Assembly: GCA_019136325.1 (NCBI GenBank)
Contig: JAGVUJ010000034.1
Coordinates: 1 to 8,952 of the forward strand
Source of the DNA: Deltaproteobacteria bacterium
GTDB taxonomy: Bacteria > Desulfobacterota > Syntrophia > Syntrophales > Smithellaceae
Length of the DNA stretch: 8,952 nt
Direction: 5' to 3'
Position 1 is the first letter of the stretch; every line of letters starts with the position of its first letter. Shown here piece by piece: positions 1-7,117 of this stretch. The notes beneath the pieces were generated by a model. The model made no database searches. It saw nothing but the letters and a program-made list of their open reading frames with translations, and had not been told where the DNA came from. A program made the translations under genes and the position numbers.

Positions 1-201
1 TAGAATAAATTCCATTCTTTTTTCATAGTCATTATTCAGTGAATTTGGCTGTAAATGAGCGCCCAAAGCGGCACCCATTTCCCACCATTTCTCAAAATGG
101 CAACGTTCAATCCATTGATAGATACAAAAGGCATCAATGCCCTCTTTTATTGCACCATTGATAAATCGACGGATCTTTCTTTTTTGGCTTTCCGCATCCA
201 T
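1..201 (-). CDS. Second small tandem paralogue, 3' end outside window
   Basis: This gene is partial: the frame starts at ATG 199-201 and is open through base 1 (67 codons visible). An in-frame TAA at 208-210 excludes an ATG further upstream. The product begins MDAESQKRKIRRF and carries YQWIERCHF at residues 28-36, WW at 39-40, PNSLN at 52-56 and DYEKR at 58-62, ending in view with MEFIL. It aligns to the preceding small gene without gaps over 63 residues at about 56% identity. Differences are mostly conservative (I/V, L/M, D/E, K/R), the pattern expected of selection on protein sequence. It starts 32 bases after the stop of its paralogue. No clear Shine-Dalgarno sequence is present (GGTAAG lies about five bases upstream of the ATG), so reinitiation after the first gene is possible. 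The function is unknown. By alignment only ~10-15 residues are likely missing past the window edge, and further copies could follow there. Confidence 0.7.
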   Translation of the reverse strand, partial: MDAESQKRKIRRFINGAIKEGIDAFCIYQWIERCHFEKWWEMGAALGAHLQPNSLNNDYEKRMEFIL

Positions 202-455
202 GAGTTCTTACCGCTCTTTAGACCAAAAATAGATCATGAATTCTTGCTCATATTCCTACTGAATTCTTTTAGAAGAAAATCTAATCTCTTTTGATAGTCT
301 GCATTCAATGAATTTGGCATTATATGACCGGATAACGAGATACCAAGATGCCACCATTGATGAAAATGACATCTTTCGATCCATTGATAAACTTGAAAAG
401 AATCAATATCTTTAATGTAATTTCCTTTAAGAAACCTTTCTATCTCACGCTTTTG
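1..455. repeat. Diverged tandem duplication carrying the two small paralogues
   Basis: Units at 1-186 and 270-455 encode the aligned protein blocks, with a period of about 269 bases. Similarity is visible in the DNA too, for example GAATTTGGC at 41-49 and 311-319, and ATCCATTGATA near 111-121 and 379-389. It is clear mainly at protein level, which suggests an old duplication kept by selection and not a recent assembly or replication artefact. Confidence 0.75.
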
Positions 456-521
456 TCGGAGTTGAGCAGTATAATTGCCCTCGTTCTTGAGCTGTCTTAC
501 AGTTTTCATTCTTATTAGCAT
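234..521 (-). CDS. Small protein of unknown family, first of a tandem paralogous pair downstream of brxL
   Basis: I do not recognise this family. From ATG at 519-521 the product is 95 residues; a second ATG at 507-509 would give 91, and neither has a strong Shine-Dalgarno sequence. The open frame extends upstream to 644, but that part overlaps the end of brxL in another frame and is not supported as coding. The reason to call it a gene is conservation with the next gene. From Q23 to L84 the two share about 35 of 63 aligned residues, with an uninterrupted YQWIERCHF at 45-53, then WW (56-57), PNSLN (69-73) and DY.KR (75-79). The protein is basic, Trp- and His-rich and probably helical, with no signal peptide or membrane segment, so it should be cytoplasmic; nucleic-acid or partner binding is possible but only a guess. 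It begins ~17 bases after the brxL stop, so co-transcription with the BREX genes is likely. The local DNA is more AT-rich than the large genes. Confidence 0.72.
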   Translation of the reverse strand: MLIRMKTVRQLKNEGNYTAQLRQKREIERFLKGNYIKDIDSFQVYQWIERCHFHQWWHLGISLSGHIMPNSLNADYQKRLDFLLKEFSRNMSKNS

Positions 522-538
522 AAGATCTTTGCCGTTCT

Positions 539-2002
539 CTATCTCATTTTTGCCATAATAGGCCGGGACTGATATTCTCCAGGACTGATAATGGCCATCT
601 GATCGTAAACAATTTGACGCACCTCGATGGCCAGATCCAGACACAGCTTCATTTCCCCAGCTTCTATAGTATCCACATCCCGATGGGGAAAGATCAGCTT
701 GATCAGTCCCGAAGTCGTTTTCTGGACAGAGTCCTGGTTGCGGCTTGTTTCAGCCTCGAAATTAATACTGGCGGCAACCATAGTCTGTATTGCCCTTTCG
801 CGGAGCCGCTTGAGTATCTCAGCGAAATAGTCGGTCATTAAGCCATACCCCTTGGCGTATCTTTCCTTCAGAATTTTCTGGAATTCCCATCCGGGAACAT
901 AGGCATTAAGCCGATCGATGAAGGCGGTATCCGAATTGACCTCCGCAGGAAGAACCGCCAGCCAGTGCTCATATCGATCTGACGGTTTCGGATTGTGGCT
1001 ATCCGTGGCGACTTCAATGTTACCCGCCAGAACAATGCTTGCCGTTGCGTTAAATTCCTGATCCCCGCGGCTGAATAATCCCGTCTGCATATAATCTTTC
1101 AGAATATTGACGGTTGCGTCCGCATCGGCAAAACGTGTTCTACCGATTTCATCGAAATAGACCACATCCCGCTGTCCGATGATGCCCAGACGCTTCAGTC
1201 CCTTGTGGTAGAAGAGGGTTGCCGGAGTTGTCGCGCCGCCGGAGATGACAAAGGAACGTGATGAAGTATTCCGATAGGTGTAGGTCTTTCCCGTCTCCCG
1301 CGGACCCAGCTCGATCATGTTGTAATTTTTTTCCACAAAAGGAACCAGGCGCAGCAGGTAAAGCAATTTCTGTCGCAGTGTAAAGAAGGATGGATCAAAA
1401 CCAATAGTGTTCATCAGAAGATCGATCCATTCTTCGGTGGTAAAAAGCCTTCTTTTTTCGATATAGTCATCAAGACTGACCCGCGTAATTTGAAACGGTT
1501 TGAAATCGGTCATTACAAAAGGATAAATGCGGCCTCCAATCTTGTAATTGTTGTCATACTCAAGGGTGCATGTGCCCCATGCTCCGCCGGCAAGAAGACT
1601 GTCTCCATGTTCGACAAGGATGTTTCTGGTGATCCGGACGGTGTTTTCGCCAATGGCTGGCACGGTGACCCAGTAATGGTCCTTGGAGGCATCAAGCCGC
1701 ACCTGTACGCTGCCCAGGAGATTATAAATCCCTCTTTCCTTGATACGGCTTTTGATCAATTCTTTTTCGGCGCTGTCCACCCAGTTCTCCGTGAGAATAC
1801 GGTCGATTTTTGCCTGGCCTGCTATGGGATCGTCCGGATTTACAAACCGGGCCACCAGGTATTCCATTACAAAACGGGGTAGTTCTTTATAAGCATCATT
1901 CCACCTGGTCAGGCTTTTCAGGATGATCCGGTCGGCCATCAGCTCCTGAACTTTATGATCAAGGGGTGTAAACTGGTAGTTATTAGCTTCTTTTTCGGTC
2001 AT
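539..2002 (-). CDS. brxL: Short BrxL: AAA+ ATPase core without the Lon-like C-terminal domain
   Basis: BrxL is a DNA-binding AAA+ protein of BREX systems that assembles into rings and is needed for phage restriction. Residues ~11-130 match the N-terminal helical domain (MEYLVARFV, SRIKERGIYNLLGSV). The ATPase carries Walker A GPRETGKT at 233-240, Walker B DVVYFDEI at 279-286, a sensor-1-like asparagine in LAGN (325-328), and FIDRLNAYVPGWE at 361-373 with R364 as a candidate arginine finger. The order and wording follow long BrxL closely up to VRQIVYDQM (461-469). The protein then ends at 487, where ~680-residue BrxL proteins continue into a Lon-like protease domain. No frame downstream encodes that domain, so this is not a simple frameshift. 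From memory, a ~470-residue BrxL-like class (TIGR02688) encoded beside a ~880-residue PglZ exists, so this is probably a natural short form. The start is fixed by AAAGGAA five bases upstream. The gap from pglZ is 20 bases. Confidence 0.9.
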   Translation of the reverse strand: MTEKEANNYQFTPLDHKVQELMADRIILKSLTRWNDAYKELPRFVMEYLVARFVNPDDPIAGQAKIDRILTENWVDSAEKELIKSRIKERGIYNLLGSVQVRLDASKDHYWVTVPAIGENTVRITRNILVEHGDSLLAGGAWGTCTLEYDNNYKIGGRIYPFVMTDFKPFQITRVSLDDYIEKRRLFTTEEWIDLLMNTIGFDPSFFTLRQKLLYLLRLVPFVEKNYNMIELGPRETGKTYTYRNTSSRSFVISGGATTPATLFYHKGLKRLGIIGQRDVVYFDEIGRTRFADADATVNILKDYMQTGLFSRGDQEFNATASIVLAGNIEVATDSHNPKPSDRYEHWLAVLPAEVNSDTAFIDRLNAYVPGWEFQKILKERYAKGYGLMTDYFAEILKRLRERAIQTMVAASINFEAETSRNQDSVQKTTSGLIKLIFPHRDVDTIEAGEMKLCLDLAIEVRQIVYDQMAIISPGEYQSRPIMAKMR

Positions 2003-2007
2003 GATGA

Positions 2008-2014
2008 TTCCTTT
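2008..2014 (-). promoter_or_regulatory. Shine-Dalgarno site of brxL
   Basis: On the minus strand this reads AAAGGAA, five bases before the ATG at 2000-2002. It lies within the 20-base gap after pglZ. It is the strongest ribosome-binding site in the window and fixes the brxL start. Confidence 0.75.
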
Positions 2015-2022
2015 GTCTTGCC

Positions 2023-4659
2023 TTACATGTCATCAAATACATCAAGGGCGCTTGTATCAATCTCGACTTTTGTTCCTACTTCTTTAATGGGAATAGTTAC
2101 GTGTCTTTTTTCGCTCTTCTTGCCTTTACCGGGTAACGAATATTGGGCGGTAAACGTTACCTGATTTGCCTTGGGATCTGCCTTTAACGGTACCAGCCAT
2201 ATATAAGGCGCGCCGGCGGAGAGATCAACAGACTCCTGCGCTGCCAATCGCCCCGATACCAAACAGGAAAGAGAGACGCTTATTTTCATGGAGCCCAGAT
2301 TTTCCAATTTGACCGGCAGCTTTATGCTTTCGCCCGCCGTACAAAGTGGAGGCGGCGTGATTTCCAAAAGTAGCCCCGTTTCTTTTACATGCCGTTTCTT
2401 GATTCGAATAGCCGGAACAACCATCTCGGCCAAGGAGATGCCGCCATGAGAATAGCGGGATGTTTTCCCTGTCGGTTTGGGTCGTTCAAACCAGGAGGAG
2501 CCGACGATCAGACACCACTGATGCGCCTTGTCATAGGCAATGGGAATGCCCTGATCGTGCATGCCGTTTGTCAGATACCGGTATTTAATATTGTCGATCA
2601 TCCCCCCGACTGTTTTGAGGTCTTTGATTTGTACGGAACGGTCCTTTTTCAGCTCGATGAAACCGTGATCACTTGTGACGACAACAATATCTCCGGTTTC
2701 CACCTTGTCAATCAATTCCGGGAGCACCATTTTTTCAAATTTTTCTTGGACAATCCCGTTTACCTGTACCAAACTGCCCTGTTCGGCATGAATCCAGTCA
2801 TCACTGATATTGAAAATGAGGCAACGATACTGGGCTGCGTCGAAATCCAGTTCCGCCTGCTCTGTCTTTTCCTCCGCGCGGGCCACGATCTTGAGTTTTT
2901 TCTTTGATTCATCCTTGCCGAGACCCAAATGACGTGACAGCAAAATGTTGTGATCAGACGTAAAGTTCTGATGGTAGTCCTTCCAGTGCGGCGGCAGTTT
3001 CCCGGCCATGAAGGACAGCCGGGCAATGTCGGTAACTGAGGGTAGCGTGGTCAGATAAAGTTGTTCGCTTCCCTCAAGCTCAAAATGTTCGCGCAGGCTG
3101 GGCCAGATCAATGTATCCCAGGTGTCCAGACGCATTCCGTCAAGAATAATGATCCAGATTCTTTCTTTGCGCGGTTGACCGGCCTGAATGAGGTTGCGCA
3201 GGATTTGTGTATTCAATCCAGAATAACTTTGATAGGCAGGGAAAGCCCCCCGGATTAAGTCTGCTAGGGCATGGTCATAGGTGTCCAGGGTCTCCTGTAT
3301 CCTTTCCCGAAGACGCATCAGATGTGGTTTCAGAATGTCGCTGACGGCTTTATCTTTGAGCAGACGCAGAATATCCAGAAGCTCCGCTTCCTTTATTTCC
3401 AGAAGGTGAATACCAGCTTCGCGATACGACTTTATGAGTGATGAAAAATTGCCAGCAGGCTTAGGAACATGCGTGAGAGTAACTTCCAGCCAGCAGAGTT
3501 TCTGGATCAATTCCCGGTAGCGTCGTGCCTTCTGCGCAAGGGCTGATTTGGGATAAGCATCCCGTTCCAGGGATTCACGACCACGCCAATTGGCCAGGGC
3601 GACACGACCTTCCTTCACCGGAATCAGCCATTCAATCAAACGTTTTCCCAGGCAGATCGCCACTGCGGGCGCAGATTCTGAGGCAAATGATTGGAGAGCG
3701 TCATCGAAGGAACCAAACGAAAAGGCCTGCACCAGCTTTTCGACATCTTTGGGCAATGCCGCATCATTTTCTACGTTGCTTGTCAGCGCCTGCAGGAATT
3801 GCCTGTCCTGCCGCAGACGCCTCCAGACGATGTCGGACGATTCACCTAGTAAGTCAGGATTGAACGGCAGCAGTCCCAGGTTTCGGAGAACCTCCGTCCC
3901 CTTGGGAAGGGCGAAACGGTCCGCGGCCATCCCCATATAGACGAATTTAAGCAAATCGTTTCTTTCGATGGCGGTCCATGCCCGGGTGACCTTATCCAGC
4001 GTACTGCCCCGGACGACCGTTTGCAGGACGGAAATTTCCATTTCCGTCATTTCCGTTTCAACAGCCAGATGAAGATAGGATATGATCCTGTCAATCGGCT
4101 CTACTGGCAAATTAGCCAGCATGTCAATGCGCAAGTCTGGATTGCTTGTTGCCAGTGCAAGAACCATGGCGTCAAAGCGATTCATCGCCTTGCCGTCGCC
4201 GGTAATTTTTCTATATTTTTTTTGATTCTGGATAAAATCGTCAATTTGTTGGGACCACAGAGACAGGAGCGGTTCCTCAAATAAACTGTCGGGCAACGTT
4301 TCACTGATCGAACCGGCCAGGGCGCCTGAAGGACTGCAATCAATGATCCCTGTGGCCTCTTCAACCAGATCGGGAATATACGACAGGTCTAAGATCCACG
4401 AGGATGAATCGACATTAACCCCCTGAACGATGATCAGCAAGCGCTGATCCATGTTCCGTTGCTGCTGAAGGCATGACCGAAGATCGAGATCATTAAGGTA
4501 GTAGTAAAATACCTGCCATTCCCGTCCCTCCCGATCCTGGTATGGGCAAGCAGCCTCAATCATCCGCCGGGGATCGAGGGCGATGGCCAGCCTTGTGGCC
4601 TCAGGCATGGCAGCCAAATGCTGATCCATGACATCAAAAAATGATTGTTTCTTCTTCAT
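2023..4659 (-). CDS. pglZ: BREX phosphatase-domain protein PglZ
   Basis: PglZ is the hallmark protein of all BREX systems, with an alkaline-phosphatase-superfamily fold that binds divalent metal. The N-terminal ~60 residues (LDPRR, then GREWQVFYYYLNDLDLR) match the usual PglZ start. A long helical middle region follows. The catalytic domain spans about 498-755: ILDGMR at 505-510 (D507 a likely metal ligand), the nucleophile-region loop TLPSVTD at 538-544, FNISDDWIH at 616-624, TSDHG at 662-666, and SHGGISLAE at 737-745. All expected acidic and histidine positions are present, so the protein looks catalytically intact. Residues ~762-865 are rich in alternating hydrophobics and look like a beta-sandwich (Ig/CARDB-like) tail. 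At 878 residues it is full-length for the family. The start lies 6 bases after the methyltransferase stop, with AAGG only 2 bases from the ATG, so translational coupling is likely. The DGMR motif differs from the SDA(L/F)RYE I associate with BREX-1 type A PglZ, so the subtype is uncertain. Confidence 0.92.
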   Translation of the reverse strand: MKKKQSFFDVMDQHLAAMPEATRLAIALDPRRMIEAACPYQDREGREWQVFYYYLNDLDLRSCLQQQRNMDQRLLIIVQGVNVDSSSWILDLSYIPDLVEEATGIIDCSPSGALAGSISETLPDSLFEEPLLSLWSQQIDDFIQNQKKYRKITGDGKAMNRFDAMVLALATSNPDLRIDMLANLPVEPIDRIISYLHLAVETEMTEMEISVLQTVVRGSTLDKVTRAWTAIERNDLLKFVYMGMAADRFALPKGTEVLRNLGLLPFNPDLLGESSDIVWRRLRQDRQFLQALTSNVENDAALPKDVEKLVQAFSFGSFDDALQSFASESAPAVAICLGKRLIEWLIPVKEGRVALANWRGRESLERDAYPKSALAQKARRYRELIQKLCWLEVTLTHVPKPAGNFSSLIKSYREAGIHLLEIKEAELLDILRLLKDKAVSDILKPHLMRLRERIQETLDTYDHALADLIRGAFPAYQSYSGLNTQILRNLIQAGQPRKERIWIIILDGMRLDTWDTLIWPSLREHFELEGSEQLYLTTLPSVTDIARLSFMAGKLPPHWKDYHQNFTSDHNILLSRHLGLGKDESKKKLKIVARAEEKTEQAELDFDAAQYRCLIFNISDDWIHAEQGSLVQVNGIVQEKFEKMVLPELIDKVETGDIVVVTSDHGFIELKKDRSVQIKDLKTVGGMIDNIKYRYLTNGMHDQGIPIAYDKAHQWCLIVGSSWFERPKPTGKTSRYSHGGISLAEMVVPAIRIKKRHVKETGLLLEITPPPLCTAGESIKLPVKLENLGSMKISVSLSCLVSGRLAAQESVDLSAGAPYIWLVPLKADPKANQVTFTAQYSLPGKGKKSEKRHVTIPIKEVGTKVEIDTSALDVFDDM

Positions 4660-4665
4660 AGCCTT

Positions 4666-7107
4666 TTAAAAAAGTGTCTGTTGTTTTCCCGGTGTTACGG
4701 TTTTGGACTCCTCTTTTTGACGTCCCATGGCCCGCGCCAGTCTTATCCGGTCCTGCGTTTCCTTACCTTCGGGAAGTTGCTTCCATTCCCCGTGCTGTCC
4801 CAAATGCGGTTCAATGTCCAGGATTCGCTGCCAGTGCTTCCTTTCGGCAAGCGTTCGTATCCAGGTGAACAATTCCTCGATGAGCGGCTCCTGATTCAAT
4901 TTGCCTTCCACGTAGCGCTCGCATTCCCGCAAAACGCGTTCCTCATCCTGGCCCCTAAGCGCATGCCGTTCATGATCATCGGGAACGCGATACGACCCAT
5001 CAGGCTTCTTTATGAAAAAATCCTCCAAGATGTCCTGAAGTCCCCGAAGCCCTTTGTACCCGCCGCGTAAACGTTCCTGCTTCCATAAGGGATCAATTTC
5101 ATCCAAACGCATCGACTTCTTGCTCAATATTCCCGTAAGCCAAAGGATGGCCGACGTCTCGTTCCGGACTAGGAGACTGTTGAGAAAGCCATTAGCTGGA
5201 TACCAAATCCCTTCTACATCCATGAGAGAGAACTTCCGTCGCGCCTTGTGGAGAACATCGGCGATGAATCCCGCGCTGAACCCCTGCATCGAGCAGCCCT
5301 TTTCCAATACCCTACGCTGGACCGCCCGAGTAATTGCCTCAATTGTCCGTTCGTTCGTTGGGGTATCAGGCGGCAGATACTGCAAATGCTCTTTAATCTG
5401 CTGTAAGATAAAACCCTCCACGTCATCAATCCGGGTCAGTTCCTTGCTGCGAACTAAGGGGATGTTCGGCTTGTGAAGATTTAGCAGAACGTCCTTGGAG
5501 ATGACTTTTTCCGTTCCCTTTTCACCCCGGACGCCCTTGAAGCTACGTTGCACTTTATCGAATTCCTTGCCGCCATAAATCACAAATCCAACCTGATAGG
5601 CTGCGTCTTGAATCGATTCCCAAACATGGTCGTCGGAATTAGAGAAGACCACAGTCGCCCAGCGGTTGGGCTTGAGGACTCTGTACATTTCCTGGAAAGA
5701 CTGGGCCATCAGGGTTTTATAGCCGTCAAGGGTCTTGCCTCCTTCCTCGGGTTTCCGGCTTTTGTTCCATACCGCCTCTTTATCATCATCGGTAAATTCA
5801 TTTAACCATGACTCCCAAAGAAATGAGCAATCACTATAGAAAATGTTCGAACCAAATGGGGGATCAGTGAAGATGTAATCGATAGAATCGTTAGCTACTT
5901 CAGAAAGGTCGCCAGCATGCTTTGTTAGAAAAAAACATTCGGATTTATTAAAGCTCTTTTGAACACTTGCAAGAATTGGATGTGACTTGCTTTTGCCAGA
6001 GAACAAACGCAACACAGACGCATCCTCTTTAAAGGAGGGAATGTAAAGCGTTCCGATGCGCGGACGTGCTTGACCAGAAAGATTGTGGCTATTCATCTTA
6101 GATGATGTGTTAACAACGCCGGTGAATGCAAACAGAAGTTTGCATCTAAGCAAGGGATTATTTATTTCTCGAATTTCTTTTAATATCCTCGACAGTGCCC
6201 AAAGATTCCGTTTTGTATAAAAATCGCAAGCCCGTGTAATGCCGGAATCGCGGTGCACACCCCGCCACATCTCGCGGCTGCTGATAAATGGCGTTGAAGG
6301 ATACCAGTAGGGAATTTCTCGTTCCTCGATCTCCTTCAGTCGGCGCAATTCGAATTCGCTAACACGATGTTCAGACCTATGTTTTTTTCCTGTTTTTAGA
6401 TCCGTATAACTGTAAGTGGTCATGACTGGTATGGAACGGAGTAAATTCAAATCTGTTTTACGCCACGTCTCGCCGCAATGTGGGCATATAAAACTATTTT
6501 TGACTTCGATTGATTCATGATCCACAGCCACTTCCCAGAGAACAATTTCTCCACCACACCCATCGGGGCTGATGGGATGCTTGTGGCTATCACGTTTTTT
6601 CGGCTGACAAACATAGACTTCGCTCCAGACCATAAAATCAATTGTGGCAGGAATAATCTTTCCCGTTTCCGTATCCATATGTTCAGTCCCGTAAAGCCAG
6701 TCAAATTCTTCCTTCACCGCTCCCTTGATGCGCTCGAATTCATCCTTTAGCTGCTTTACATCACAGGGTGTGCAGTAATTCCTGGCGATATGGATTGCCG
6801 CTGGCGATAGATCGTTCAGGATTACTTTTCTCGGCCCGGAAGAACAGAGGAGGGAAGCAACGCCCGTCTGTCCCGATCCGCAGAAGGGGTCCAGAATAAG
6901 ATCACCCGGTTTTGTGTAATGCTCTATGAAGGGTATTATTCCCTGATAGGGAACCTTGGTGTGATAGGAATGTGCATTGTAGATCGGCGTGTTTTTCCCC
7001 GCTTCCACGGGCTTATCGTAGGGCAGTTTTTCATAGACATCCTTTTCGGCGTCATAGGGATGCGCATGTTCTTTTATGAAATGTTCTAAGTTGTCATCGT
7101 TTTTCAT
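4666..7107 (-). CDS. BREX-associated DNA amino-methyltransferase, probably N6-adenine (PglXI / DUF1156-like architecture)
   Basis: Predicted to transfer a methyl group from S-adenosylmethionine to adenine in DNA, marking the host genome as self. The SAM-binding motif I is LDPFCGSGQTG at residues 72-82, followed by an acidic NDLSP at 98-102. The catalytic motif IV is TDPPFGSN at 414-421; DPPF favours N6-adenine over N4-cytosine. Motif I precedes motif IV with ~330 residues between them, which include a Cys4 zinc-ribbon candidate (C167, C184, C208, C211). Residues ~555-813 are a mostly helical C-terminal region, possibly for target recognition or partner binding. The last five residues are QQTLF, which fit the sliding-clamp-binding pattern Qxx(L)F. 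At 813 residues it is much shorter than the ~1200-residue PglX of BREX-1 and is built differently. The ATG is supported by AGGA six bases upstream. It sits between the ATPase and pglZ, so it is inferred to be the modification subunit. Certainty is high for methyltransferase, moderate for the modified base and BREX subtype. Confidence 0.9.
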   Translation of the reverse strand: MKNDDNLEHFIKEHAHPYDAEKDVYEKLPYDKPVEAGKNTPIYNAHSYHTKVPYQGIIPFIEHYTKPGDLILDPFCGSGQTGVASLLCSSGPRKVILNDLSPAAIHIARNYCTPCDVKQLKDEFERIKGAVKEEFDWLYGTEHMDTETGKIIPATIDFMVWSEVYVCQPKKRDSHKHPISPDGCGGEIVLWEVAVDHESIEVKNSFICPHCGETWRKTDLNLLRSIPVMTTYSYTDLKTGKKHRSEHRVSEFELRRLKEIEEREIPYWYPSTPFISSREMWRGVHRDSGITRACDFYTKRNLWALSRILKEIREINNPLLRCKLLFAFTGVVNTSSKMNSHNLSGQARPRIGTLYIPSFKEDASVLRLFSGKSKSHPILASVQKSFNKSECFFLTKHAGDLSEVANDSIDYIFTDPPFGSNIFYSDCSFLWESWLNEFTDDDKEAVWNKSRKPEEGGKTLDGYKTLMAQSFQEMYRVLKPNRWATVVFSNSDDHVWESIQDAAYQVGFVIYGGKEFDKVQRSFKGVRGEKGTEKVISKDVLLNLHKPNIPLVRSKELTRIDDVEGFILQQIKEHLQYLPPDTPTNERTIEAITRAVQRRVLEKGCSMQGFSAGFIADVLHKARRKFSLMDVEGIWYPANGFLNSLLVRNETSAILWLTGILSKKSMRLDEIDPLWKQERLRGGYKGLRGLQDILEDFFIKKPDGSYRVPDDHERHALRGQDEERVLRECERYVEGKLNQEPLIEELFTWIRTLAERKHWQRILDIEPHLGQHGEWKQLPEGKETQDRIRLARAMGRQKEESKTVTPGKQQTLF

Positions 7108-7113
7108 AGTTCG

Positions 7114-7117
7114 TCCT
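7114..7117 (-). promoter_or_regulatory. Shine-Dalgarno site of the methyltransferase gene, overlapping the upstream stop codon
   Basis: On the minus strand the sequence TAGGACGAACT runs directly into the methyltransferase ATG. TAG is the stop codon of the ATPase gene, and AGGA within the same bases is the ribosome-binding site, six bases from the start. This links translation of the two genes. Confidence 0.65.

Noticed and set aside
202..233. A rho-independent terminator between the two small genes
   Set aside because: No GC-rich stem followed by a run of T on the transcribed strand is present.
234..541. The small downstream frame as a frameshifted C-terminal Lon-like domain of brxL
   Set aside because: Its sequence has no similarity to the Lon-like domain, is far too short, and instead matches the second small gene.
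500..640. A separate promoter for the small genes near the end of brxL
   Set aside because: No pair of -35 and -10 boxes with acceptable spacing was convincing, and the short gaps fit co-transcription.
522..644. Upstream extension of the small gene's frame, giving a 136-residue protein overlapping brxL
   Set aside because: The extra residues have no counterpart in the paralogue and come from brxL read in another frame, so the start at 521 or 509 is preferred.
1490..1882. A 130-codon open frame on the plus strand, antisense to brxL
   Set aside because: The brxL protein on the other strand matches its family throughout this stretch; the antisense frame shows no domain or ribosome-binding site.
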